DNA of 64,000 nt from positions 434,001-498,000 of the forward strand of contig NZ_RKIC01000009.1 of assembly GCF_003755185.1 (NCBI RefSeq). The letters run 5' to 3'. The first letter of the stretch is position 1, and each line of letters begins with the position of its first letter. A program made the translations under genes and the position numbers. The notes below the pieces were generated by a model. That model made no database searches and was not told the origin of the DNA. It saw only the letters and a program-made list of their open reading frames with translations. Of the stretch, positions 43,363-51,805 are shown piece after piece. Source of the DNA: Frigoribacterium sp. PhB24. GTDB lineage: Bacteria; Actinomycetota; Actinomycetes; Actinomycetales; Microbacteriaceae.

Positions 43363-44178
43363 TCACTGCACGACGGCGAAGTCCCACGGGTCGGTGCGCA
43401 GATCGCTCAGGGTGACCTCGACGTCGTGCAGCTCACGGCGCAACTGCGCGGCCGCCGTGTCGAGCCAGAGCCACTCGGCGGCCCAGTGCGACACGTCGAC
43501 GAGGGCGGGACCGCGGCCCAGGCGCATGAGGTCACGGGCGTCGGACGCAGGATGGTGACGCAGGTCGCTCGTCAGGTAGACGTCGGCCGCGAGCACCGCC
43601 GGGTCGGTCAGCAGCGAGTCGCCGGCGCCCGCGCAGAGGGCGACCGTCTCGACGACGCGATCGGCGTCACCGGCCACGCGGACGCCCGACGCGGTCGGGG
43701 GCAGCACGTCGCCGAGCTGGCGGGCGAGGGCGACGAGGGTCATCGCGTGCGGCAGACGCCCGACGATGCCGAGGCCCGTGCCCTCGGTGGTGCCCGAGGT
43801 GATCGGGCGCTGCTCGAGGAGGCCCAGCTGGTGGGCGAGGACGCGGGACGTGCCCGTCTCGACGACGTCGGCGTTGGTGTGGGCGGCGACGAGGCCGCAC
43901 CCGGCCCGGACGAGCCGTGCGACGACGGCGCCCTTGGTGGTGTCTTCGGCGACCGTCGAGACGCCGTGGAACAGCAGAGGGTGGTGGACGAGCAGCAGGT
44001 CCGCGCCCATGCCGACGGCCTCGTCGACGGTGTCGAGCACGGCGTCGACGGCCAGGTGCACGTGGGTCACGGGCTGGTCGGGGTCGCCCACGACGAGGCC
44101 GGGAGAATCCCACGACGAGGCGCCGGAGAGCGGCCAGAGGCGTTCGATGACGGAGTTGACCGAAGCGAGGGTGGACAC
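43363..44178 (-). CDS. Nif3-like dinuclear metal-centre protein
   Basis: A 271-residue member of the Nif3/YbgI family, toroidal hexamers with a dinuclear metal site; the cellular role is unsettled. Metal-binding motifs are LLLVHHPLLF (His-His), AAHTNADVVE (His/Asp) and VDVSHWAAEW (His/Glu) near the C-terminus. It starts at GTG 44178, 9 bases after the preceding membrane-protein gene's stop, and is followed by the zinc-ribbon-like gene; nif3 plus coiled-coil zinc-ribbon is a conserved actinobacterial pair. Confidence 0.9.
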   Translation of the reverse strand: MSTLASVNSVIERLWPLSGASSWDSPGLVVGDPDQPVTHVHLAVDAVLDTVDEAVGMGADLLLVHHPLLFHGVSTVAEDTTKGAVVARLVRAGCGLVAAHTNADVVETGTSRVLAHQLGLLEQRPITSGTTEGTGLGIVGRLPHAMTLVALARQLGDVLPPTASGVRVAGDADRVVETVALCAGAGDSLLTDPAVLAADVYLTSDLRHHPASDARDLMRLGRGPALVDVSHWAAEWLWLDTAAAQLRRELHDVEVTLSDLRTDPWDFAVVQ

Positions 44179-44187
44179 CTCGACAGC

Positions 44188-45612
44188 TTAGTCGCGAGCC
44201 GTCGAGCGGAACCCCGTGATCATGACCGCGACGATGAACGCCACGACCGCGGCGCCGAGCAGCGCGACGACGACCGAGACCGACGTCGACAGGCCGGTGA
44301 GGCCGACGGCGCGGACGAGGAAGCCCTGCCAGGCGAACGGACCGAGATCGCTCAGGAGCAGTCCGAACCCCACGACGGTGCCGGCCACGACACCGGCCAC
44401 GACGCCGATCGGACCGCGGCGGGCGACTCGCGAAGCGTCGTCGGGACGGATCGAGACCGAGGACAGGGCGGCCAGACCGACGAGACCGGTCGTGACCGGG
44501 ACGGCGACGGTCGCGAGGACGGCCGAGGCGACGGCGAGGGCCGGGAGGAAGGCCAGCACGACGGCCGCGAGGACCACCAGGGCGGCCGTGGCGGCGACCA
44601 CGAGGGCGACGGGACGAGCCCGCAGGGGCGGGACGGGGGCGGAGGCGACGGCCTGCGCGTCGGGAGACGACGCGGTCGGCGCGACCAGCGCCTCCTGATC
44701 GGCTGCGGCCTGGTTGTCCGTCATCGCCTGTTCGTCGGGAGTACCGCCCGAGCCGCCCGGATGGGCGACGAGGGCCTCGGGACCGGTCGACGTGCCGACG
44801 ACCCCCGGAGGGGTCGAGGCGGCGACCGAGGTGCGCGCGACGTCGAGATCGCTGACGGGTGCGGCGGGTGCGTGGCCCGCCTCGACGACGGGTCGGGGCT
44901 CGCGCAGCGCTGCCGGCGTCACGACCGGCAGGACGCCGGTGAACCGGAGGCGCGTGGCCTCGAGCGCGCGGGCCGCCTCGTCGGTGCCGACGCGGGTGAT
45001 CTCGTCCTCCCACGAGGCGAAACGCGCCGCCTCGACCGTGCGCAGGGCGAGCTGGGCCTGGACGACGGCCATCAGGTCGATCGTCGCGGTGTCTTCCAGG
45101 CGCTTCTCGACCAGTCGGGCGAGGACCTCGTCGTCGAGCGTGAGCCGCTCGGGGGGCTGCGGCAGGTCGCCGGGCACCGACACGGCGAGCACCGGCAGCG
45201 TGATGGCCGAGGTGTCGACCGAGTGGCGGGCGACGCTCGCGGGGCGGGCCTCGAAGGCGTCGGTGGGCACGACGTCGTCGAGGACGACGTCGGCACGATG
45301 CGAGGGGACCGAGACGGGGCGGGGGGCGCGGGGCGACGGCGCCACGGGCGCGGACTCGACCTCGGGCGCCGAATCGAGCGGGTGGGCCCCGATCTGCGGT
45401 GTCTCGATCTGATCGTCGAACCGGTCGACGGCGGTCTCGGGTGCGAGGGTCTGGTTCACGGGGTGGTGCTCCTGCTGGTCCGGGCGAGCGGAGGGCTCGG
45501 GGACGGTGTCGTCGAGGGGTGCGACGAACGTCACACGGCGCCGGTGGAACGTGACGTCGTCGTCGAGGGGTGCGATGCCCCCGACGCTCGCGGTCTGCAC
45601 GTTGTCGGCCAT
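44188..45612 (-). CDS. Hypothetical membrane protein with long acidic/proline-rich N-terminal region
   Basis: A 474-residue protein I do not recognise. Residues 1 to about 320 are hydrophilic, low-complexity, rich in Pro, Ala, Asp and Glu, with a short helical segment (LARLVEKRLEDTATIDLMAV and following). Residues about 325-474 hold four or five hydrophobic helices (LVVAATAALVVLAAVVLAF and others) ending FRSTARD. The start at 45612 gives MADNVQTASVGG; an internal GTG before NQTLAPETAV is possible. It precedes nif3 by nine bases. Composition suggests a disordered cytoplasmic arm on a membrane domain. Function unknown. Confidence 0.7.
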   Translation of the reverse strand: MADNVQTASVGGIAPLDDDVTFHRRRVTFVAPLDDTVPEPSARPDQQEHHPVNQTLAPETAVDRFDDQIETPQIGAHPLDSAPEVESAPVAPSPRAPRPVSVPSHRADVVLDDVVPTDAFEARPASVARHSVDTSAITLPVLAVSVPGDLPQPPERLTLDDEVLARLVEKRLEDTATIDLMAVVQAQLALRTVEAARFASWEDEITRVGTDEAARALEATRLRFTGVLPVVTPAALREPRPVVEAGHAPAAPVSDLDVARTSVAASTPPGVVGTSTGPEALVAHPGGSGGTPDEQAMTDNQAAADQEALVAPTASSPDAQAVASAPVPPLRARPVALVVAATAALVVLAAVVLAFLPALAVASAVLATVAVPVTTGLVGLAALSSVSIRPDDASRVARRGPIGVVAGVVAGTVVGFGLLLSDLGPFAWQGFLVRAVGLTGLSTSVSVVVALLGAAVVAFIVAVMITGFRSTARD

Positions 45613-45727
45613 GCTCGGATGGTAGGTGACGAACGGTCTCGTGCCGGGGGGACTCGCCGGTCCGACCGGCACATTCCTCGTTCCGGGATGCCCGTCCGAA
45701 CTTGCGCTGACCGTGACGGCCGACAGG

Positions 45728-46179
45728 TCAGGAGGTGCGGGTGAGGTGGGCGAGCACCTCGCGCGAGACTCCCCGGGAGCCCAGCCCGAGGTGGCCCGAC
45801 CGAGGGTGCACGGCGAGCGTCGCGTCCGGCAGGCCGGCCACGGTGCGCACCACGAGGTCGAGGGGGTAGAAACCGTCGGCCCCGCCGGCCACGACGAGCG
45901 TCGGCGCCGCGACCGCACCGAGGCGGGCACCCACGTCGAACGAGTCCTCGGCGTCCAGCGTCACGACGAGGTCCTCGTGCCGGTCGCCGACGACGAAGAG
46001 GTGTGCCAGGCGCCCGAGGCCCCGGAGGGCCCACGAGGCCGGGACACCGGTGGTCGTCTGACCGCGCATGGCCCCGGCGGCCCGATCCCGGGCAACAGGA
46101 TCGTGGGTGTGCCCCTCCCCCGGCGGACGAACGGCAGGCCCGCCACGGTGCCCCGCGTCGTCGCGGCCCGACGGGTCAC
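45728..46179 (-). pseudogene. Alpha/beta hydrolase remnant with internal deletion and frame change
   Basis: Two parts of one alpha/beta hydrolase survive in different frames. The N-terminus starts at GTG 46179, overlapping the flavoprotein stop by four bases, and reads GTVAGLPFVRRGRGTPTILL then PGIGPPG before losing similarity. The C-terminal part is in another frame: HEDLVVTLDAEDSFDVGARL, APTLVVAGGADGFYP, and a terminal catalytic-His region SGHLGL. The region in between, which should hold the nucleophile motif GxSxGG and about 100 residues, is missing. A deletion that also shifted the frame explains this best. The gene is probably not functional. Confidence 0.68.
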
Positions 46180-47315
46180 GGTCGGCCCAGTCGTCGGAAC
46201 CTCGCCGGGGCTTCTCCACCCTCGACGAGGTCGACCAGGATCGACCCGACGAGGGGCGTGAACTTGAACCCGTGTCCGGAGAAGCCCGCCCCCACCACGA
46301 CGGGGCCGACCCGGTCGAGCACGAAGTCCTCGTCGTCGGTCGTCGTGTACGTGCAGCTGATCGGATCCGCGGTCTCGGCGTCGACGCCGGGCAGCCACTC
46401 GCGGGCGTATCGCCGCAGCTGCTCGAGTTGTCCGGGGTCGGGCTCGAACGACCGGCGGTCGGGATGCACGACGGGGCCGGCTCCGTGCCAGCCCGCCTTC
46501 ACGCCCTCACCCGGCGTGAGCATGCCGTAGACGACGCTCGGCCACCACGACTCGGCGGGCCGACCCGGTTCGGGTCGGTGGTTGAAGCTCGGCCACACGG
46601 CCCCGGGGTCGGTCACGGCGAAGTGTGCCGGTTGCTCCTGCGTCACGGTGAGTCGAGGCAGACGGACGAGGCCGCAGACGACGTCCTCGGTCCAGGCGCC
46701 CGCCGTCACCACCACGCGCCGGGCGGTGTACTCGGCGTCCGGGGTGACCACGCGCGCGCGCTCGGGGCCCTCCACGTGCAGCCCCGTGACCTTCGTCGAC
46801 CAGAGCAGCCGCGCCCCGTGGACCGTGGCCGCCCGGGCGAGTGCCGTCAGGGCGTCCGCGGCACGGATGCGACCGCTGCCGGGCACGTGCAACACCTCGG
46901 TGTCGAAGCGGATGCCTCGCCACCGCTCCCCCGCCTCGGCGGCGTCGACGAGTTCGCTCGGGACGCCGGCATCGACGTGCAACGCCCTCATACGCCGGAG
47001 CATCGACGGGCGACCGTGGTTCACGACCCCCACGAGATCGAGCAACGGCATGCCGGTCTCGTCCGCCAGCGCGTCCCACCGCACCCGCGCCTCCTGCACG
47101 AGGGCGACGTAGTCGGCGTCGTCGTAGGCGACGTTGAGGTTGCGGGTCGCGCCGTGGGAGGCGCCCCGATGGTGCCCCTGCTCGAACCGCTCGACGAGCA
47201 CGACCTCGTGCCCGCGCGCCGCGGCCTGCCACGCGGTCGCGAGGCCCATGGCACCGCCGCCGACGACGACCAGGTCGACGTCGGTGCGGGACGGACGCGG
47301 GTGACCGGACGACAT
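46176..47315 (-). CDS. Sarcosine oxidase/N-methyltryptophan oxidase-like FAD oxidoreductase
   Basis: A 379-residue flavoprotein of the monomeric sarcosine oxidase (DAO) family, which oxidises N-methyl amino acids. Seen: the FAD-binding VVVGGGAMGLATAWQAA, then HRGASHGATRNLN, AWTEDVV, and the flavin-linking Cys in PISCTYTTTDDEDFVLD followed by VVVGAGFSGHGFKF. Length is normal. Substrate (sarcosine, N-methyltryptophan, other amines) is not predictable. The start at 47315 gives MSSGHPRPSRTDVDLVVVGG. It is followed by the degenerate hydrolase through a GTGA overlap. Confidence 0.88.
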   Translation of the reverse strand: MSSGHPRPSRTDVDLVVVGGGAMGLATAWQAAARGHEVVLVERFEQGHHRGASHGATRNLNVAYDDADYVALVQEARVRWDALADETGMPLLDLVGVVNHGRPSMLRRMRALHVDAGVPSELVDAAEAGERWRGIRFDTEVLHVPGSGRIRAADALTALARAATVHGARLLWSTKVTGLHVEGPERARVVTPDAEYTARRVVVTAGAWTEDVVCGLVRLPRLTVTQEQPAHFAVTDPGAVWPSFNHRPEPGRPAESWWPSVVYGMLTPGEGVKAGWHGAGPVVHPDRRSFEPDPGQLEQLRRYAREWLPGVDAETADPISCTYTTTDDEDFVLDRVGPVVVGAGFSGHGFKFTPLVGSILVDLVEGGEAPARFRRLGRP

Positions 47316-47443
47316 CCCCTGAGCATAGGAGGCGCGGTGCGGCCCCGGCCCGCCCCTTCGGCTCGGAGACGCCCGGGGCGCCGCCGTGCCAGCGGCGTGA
47401 ACGGGGGCGGTCGCGGGGCGCGCCGACCTGCGATGATCGGCGG

Positions 47444-48913
47444 ATGACCTGGCGCAAGCTCCTCAAGGCCTTCCCCACCGTGATCCTGGTGGTCGACATC
47501 CTCATCAGGATCGTGTCGGTGGCGGTCGTGCCGCGGAACCGGCGCCCGAGTTCGGCCATGGCCTGGCTGATGGCGATCTTCGTCGCCCCGATCCCGGGCA
47601 GCGTGCTCTACGGCCTGCTCGGCAGCACGAAGTTGCCGAAGGACCGACGGGACAAGCAGCGCGAGATCAACTCGCTGATCCTCGAGAACACGCAGGGCCT
47701 CGACAACCGCGTGCCGACCGACACCCAGCCGCCATGGTTCGGCACGGTCGTCCAGCTGAACCGCACGCTCGGCGCCATGCCCTTGATCCCGGGCAACACG
47801 GCCCGACTGCTGCCGGACTACGCCGGCTCGATCGCGGCCATGACCGAGGCGGTCGACGCGGCCGAGCGGTACGTCCACGTCGAGTTCTACATCTTCACGC
47901 GCGACGAGTCGACCTTCCTCTTCTTCGACGCCCTCACGCGGGCCCACGAACGCGGGGTCAAGGTCCGCGTGCTCTACGACCACTGGGCGACCATCCGCAA
48001 CCCCCAGGGTCGGGTCACGCGCACCTGGCTCCGCGACAACGGCATCCGTTTCGAGGAGATGCTGCCGTTCCATCCCACCAAGGGCATGTGGCGCAGGCCC
48101 GACCTGCGCAACCACCGCAAGATCGTCGTCGTCGACGGCGACGTCGCGTTCACCGGGTCGCAGAACATGACCGACCCCAGTTACAACAAGCGCGGCAACA
48201 TCCGGCGCGGCCTGCAGTGGAAGGACCTCATGGTGCGCGTCGACGGGCCCGCCGCCATCGGCCTCAACGCCCTCTTCATCACCGACTGGTACAGCGAGAC
48301 CGACGAACTGCCCACCGACGCCGAGGCCGAACCGCTCGTCGAACGCCGCACGGGCGACGACGCCTACGAGTGCCAGGTCGTGCCGAGCGGGCCCGGGTTC
48401 GACGGCGAGAACAACCTGCGGCTCTTCAACGCCCTGGTCTACGGTGCGCAGGAACGCCTGATCATCGCGAGCCCCTACTTCGTGCCCGACGACTCGATGC
48501 TCTACGCCATCACCACGGCCGCCGAGCGAGGCGTCGACGTGCAGCTGTTCGCCTGCGAGGTCGCCGACCAGTTCCTCGTGTACCACGCCCAGCGGTCGTA
48601 CTACGAGACGCTGCTGCGGGCCGGCGTCCGCATCTTCCTCTACGAGAAGCCAATCGTCCTGCACTCGAAGCACTTCACGGTCGACGACGACGTGGCGGTG
48701 ATCGGCTCGAGCAACATGGACATGCGCTCCTTCAGCCTGAACTTCGAGGTGTCGCTCATGGTGCGTGGGGCGGGCTTCGTCGACCAGGTGCGCGAGATCG
48801 AGGCGGACTACCGCGAGAAGTCGCACGAGATCACGCTGGCCGGCTGGCTCACGCGGCCCGCTCCCCTGCAGGTGCTCGACAACGTCGCGCGCCTCACGGC
48901 GGCGGTGCAGTAG
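47444..48913 (+). CDS. cls: Cardiolipin synthase (phospholipase D family)
   Basis: Makes cardiolipin from phosphatidylglycerol at the membrane. The 489 residues have two N-terminal hydrophobic segments (about 10-28 and 39-60) and two HKD phosphodiesterase motifs: RNHRKIVVVDGDVAFTGSQN, and HSKHFTVDDDVAVIGSSN, each with His-x-Lys. FYIFTRDEST and SPYFVPDDS precede them, as usual. The start at 47444 gives MTWRKLLKAFP. It is divergent from the flavoprotein gene; the 127-base gap contains one copy of the 10-base repeat word. Confidence 0.92.
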   Translation: MTWRKLLKAFPTVILVVDILIRIVSVAVVPRNRRPSSAMAWLMAIFVAPIPGSVLYGLLGSTKLPKDRRDKQREINSLILENTQGLDNRVPTDTQPPWFGTVVQLNRTLGAMPLIPGNTARLLPDYAGSIAAMTEAVDAAERYVHVEFYIFTRDESTFLFFDALTRAHERGVKVRVLYDHWATIRNPQGRVTRTWLRDNGIRFEEMLPFHPTKGMWRRPDLRNHRKIVVVDGDVAFTGSQNMTDPSYNKRGNIRRGLQWKDLMVRVDGPAAIGLNALFITDWYSETDELPTDAEAEPLVERRTGDDAYECQVVPSGPGFDGENNLRLFNALVYGAQERLIIASPYFVPDDSMLYAITTAAERGVDVQLFACEVADQFLVYHAQRSYYETLLRAGVRIFLYEKPIVLHSKHFTVDDDVAVIGSSNMDMRSFSLNFEVSLMVRGAGFVDQVREIEADYREKSHEITLAGWLTRPAPLQVLDNVARLTAAVQ

Positions 48914-48989
48914 GTCGCCCGCGAACTGATCGACGGCGGGCTCCGCCGGTCCGCCCCGCCGGCGGCGTGTCACGCGCGGGTCAGGCGGG

Positions 48990-50276
48990 TCAGGCGAAGA
49001 GCTTGCCGACCTCGGTCAGCAGCTGCTGCACTCCGAGCACGACGAAGAGCACGGCGCAGATCGTCATGAGCGAGTTGCTGAGCCACCGGCTACGCCACTC
49101 GGCGGGCGTGCGCGACGAGTTAAGCAGCCAGAGCAGCGTGATCGCGAGGAAGGGCATGAAGAGGGCCCCGAGCACCCCGTAGAGGACGATCAACCCGATC
49201 GGCCGGTCCAGGAAGAGGATCGCCATCGGAGGCACCGTCAGCCAGACGACGAACACGCGGTAGTACAGACCGCCGATGCGGCGACGCGGGTCGTCGGAGT
49301 CGAGCCCTCGAAGGGTGCCCACGAAGTCCGCGAACATCAGCGAGACGCCGTTCCACACCCCGAGGATCGACGAGAACGAGGTCGCGAAGAACCCGATCAG
49401 GAAGAACCAGGTCATGAACGTGCCGTAGCGCTCGCCGAGGACGGCGGCCAGCTGCACGAGACCGCCCTCGCCGTCGGCCAGGGCGATGCCGCCCGAGTAC
49501 AGCAGTTCGGCACCGACGACGAGCATGGAGAAGACGAACACGCCGCTGACGACGTAGGCCACGCCGTTGTCGAGCCGCATGACCTTCATCCAGCCCGGGC
49601 TGTGCCAGCCCTTCTCGCGCAGCCAGTAGCCGTAGGCCGCCAGGGTGATGGTGCCACCGACTCCGCCGGTCACGCTGAGGGCGACGACGAGCCCGTTCTC
49701 GGGGATCGTCGGCACGAGACCGGCCGCGAGTTCGCCGAGGTTGGGCAGCGTGACGATCGCCGAACCGACGACGGTGACGAACATGACGCCCACGAAGAAG
49801 GCGATGACCTTCTCGAAGAACGAGTACTTGCCGAACCAGACCATGACACCGCCGAGCACCCCCGCACCGATGGCGAAGACCTTGAGGTCGACGCCCGGGA
49901 AGAGCGCCTGCAGGGGCAGGGCCGACGAGCTCATGGCGGCCGCGCCGTAGACGAAACCCCAGACGACGATGTAGACGCCGAAGTACACGCTCGTCCACCG
50001 TCCGAGTGATCGCCACCCCTCGAAGATCGTGCGACCGGTCGCGAGCGACCACCGCCCGGCGCCCTCGACGAGCGCGATCTTGATGACGACGCCGACGACG
50101 ACCGTCCAGGCGAGGGCGTACCCGAACCGGGAGCCCGCCACGAGGGTGGCGACCAGGTCGCCGGCACCGATGCCGGTGGCCGCGACCACCAGCCCCGGGC
50201 CGACGATCCGCCACCTCCTGGTCGAGACGGGGGTCGTGAGGTCGGGTGTCCGGAGGACGTCTTCGTCGGCAGGCAT
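48990..50276 (-). CDS. Nramp-family carrier lacking the canonical metal-binding motifs
   Basis: A 428-residue membrane protein with about 11 helices and the LeuT-like Nramp fold (VGPGLVVAATGIGAGDLVAT at helix 1, AIGAGVLGGVMVWFGKYSF, SVTGGVGGTITLAAYGYW at helix 6, LIGFFATSFSSILGVWNG). In Mn2+/Fe2+ Nramps helix 1 has DPGN and helix 6 MPH; here they read GAGD (residues 37-40) and a GGTITL segment without Met-Pro-His. Such divergent members exist, some linked to Mg2+ or other substrates, so manganese transport should not be assumed. It is transcribed toward cls and divergent from the MoxR-type gene. Confidence 0.82.
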   Translation of the reverse strand: MPADEDVLRTPDLTTPVSTRRWRIVGPGLVVAATGIGAGDLVATLVAGSRFGYALAWTVVVGVVIKIALVEGAGRWSLATGRTIFEGWRSLGRWTSVYFGVYIVVWGFVYGAAAMSSSALPLQALFPGVDLKVFAIGAGVLGGVMVWFGKYSFFEKVIAFFVGVMFVTVVGSAIVTLPNLGELAAGLVPTIPENGLVVALSVTGGVGGTITLAAYGYWLREKGWHSPGWMKVMRLDNGVAYVVSGVFVFSMLVVGAELLYSGGIALADGEGGLVQLAAVLGERYGTFMTWFFLIGFFATSFSSILGVWNGVSLMFADFVGTLRGLDSDDPRRRIGGLYYRVFVVWLTVPPMAILFLDRPIGLIVLYGVLGALFMPFLAITLLWLLNSSRTPAEWRSRWLSNSLMTICAVLFVVLGVQQLLTEVGKLFA

Positions 50277-50411
50277 GCGCCCCAGTCAACCGGCTCCGAG
50301 GCGACGCGACCACCGTCACGCGACGGATGTCGTCGAATCGTGACGTCTCGGCAAGCTCGCAGGAGGCGCCCCTCGCCAGGTCCGGATCGGGAGCGTAGCG
50401 TCACCGGGGTG

Positions 50412-51797
50412 ATGCCTCCCTCCGCGAGAACCGTCGGCGACCTCAGGCGCTCGGGCCACGTCCCCAAGCCCCTCCGCACCGAGATCCGTGACAACCTGCT
50501 GGACGCCCTCCGCGAGGGCCGAGACCCGTGGCCGGGACTCCACGGCTTCGAGTCGACCGTCATCCCCCAACTCGAACGGGCGCTGATCGCCGGTCACGAC
50601 ATCGTCCTGCTCGGTGAACGCGGCCAGGGCAAGACCCGCCTGCTCCGGACCCTCGCCGGGCTCCTCGACGAGTGGTCCCCCGTCATCGAGGGATCCGAAC
50701 TCGGCGAGCACCCGTTCGAACCCATCACGAGCGAGAGCCGTCGACGTGCGGCCGAGCTCGGCGACGAGCTGCCCGTCACCTGGCGCGGCCGCGACGAGCG
50801 CTACGTCGAGAAGCTCGCGACGCCCGACACGAGCGTCGCCGACCTGATCGGCGACGTCGACCCGATGCGCGTGGCCGAGGGCCGGAGCCTGGGCGACCCC
50901 GAGACGATCCACTTCGGGCTGATCCCCCGGGGCCACCGCGGCATCGTGGCCGTCAACGAACTGCCAGACCTCGCCGAACGCATCCAGGTCGCGATGCTGA
51001 ACGTGATGGAGGAGCGCGACATCCAGATCCGCGGATACGTCCTCCGACTGCCGTTGGACGTGCTCGTCGTCGCCAGCGCCAACCCCGAGGATTACACGAA
51101 CCGCGGGCGGATCATCACCCCCCTGAAAGACCGCTTCGGTGCCGAGATCCGGACGCACTACCCGACCGAGCTGGCCGACGAGATCGCCGTCGTCCGGCAG
51201 GAAGCCGACCTCGTGGCCGAGGTGCCGGACCACCTCGTCGAGATCCTGGCCCGCTTCACGCGTGCCCTGCGCGAATCGCCCTCGGTCGACCAGCGCAGTG
51301 GCGTCAGCGCCCGGTTCGCGATCGCCGGGGCCGAGACGATCGCGGCGGCCGCCCTGCACCGCGCCACCCGCCAGGGCGAGAACGAAGCCGTCGCACGTCC
51401 GATCGACCTCGAGACGGCCGTCGACGTGCTCGGCGGCAAGATCGAGTTCGAGTCCGGCGAGGAGGACCGGGCCGAGGAGGTCCTCGAACACCTGCTGAGG
51501 ACGGCCACCGCCGAGACCGTCCGGGCTCACTTCCGGGGGGTGGACTTCGACGCGCTCGTCGACGCGCTCGAGTCGGGCGTCATGGTGACCACCGGTGAGC
51601 AGGTGACCGCCCGGGACTTCCTGGCCGGTCTGCCCTCGCTCGGTGAGGACGACCTCTACGACCGGGTGGCCGAGCGACTCGGTGCCACGTCGGACGGCGG
51701 GCGTGCCGGGGCGATCGAGTTGGCCCTCGAAGGTCTTTTCTTGTCCCGACGCGTGAGCAAGGAGAGCGGCGACGGTGAAGCGGCCTACGGGTTCTGA
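50412..51797 (+). CDS. MoxR-type AAA+ ATPase (magnesium-chelatase-like)
   Basis: A 461-residue AAA+ ATPase of the MoxR/magnesium chelatase I group. Walker A is GERGQGKTR (68-76), Walker B and sensor regions are HRGIVAVNELPDLAERIQVAM and VVASANPEDYTNRGRIITPL, with KDRF arginine-finger region. MoxR proteins act as chaperones that insert cofactors or mature complexes with VWA partners. The start at 50412 follows no strong ribosome site (GGGGT); upstream in-frame codons are not conserved. The next gene, nine bases on, encodes its VWA partner. Confidence 0.9.
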   Translation: MPPSARTVGDLRRSGHVPKPLRTEIRDNLLDALREGRDPWPGLHGFESTVIPQLERALIAGHDIVLLGERGQGKTRLLRTLAGLLDEWSPVIEGSELGEHPFEPITSESRRRAAELGDELPVTWRGRDERYVEKLATPDTSVADLIGDVDPMRVAEGRSLGDPETIHFGLIPRGHRGIVAVNELPDLAERIQVAMLNVMEERDIQIRGYVLRLPLDVLVVASANPEDYTNRGRIITPLKDRFGAEIRTHYPTELADEIAVVRQEADLVAEVPDHLVEILARFTRALRESPSVDQRSGVSARFAIAGAETIAAAALHRATRQGENEAVARPIDLETAVDVLGGKIEFESGEEDRAEEVLEHLLRTATAETVRAHFRGVDFDALVDALESGVMVTTGEQVTARDFLAGLPSLGEDDLYDRVAERLGATSDGGRAGAIELALEGLFLSRRVSKESGDGEAAYGF

Positions 51798-51805
51798 GGT
51801 GCGAC

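Noticed and set aside
50700-50730. GTTCGAA-like string resembling a tRNA T-arm
   Set aside because: Lies inside the MoxR-type gene and has no cloverleaf around it. No tRNA was found in the window.
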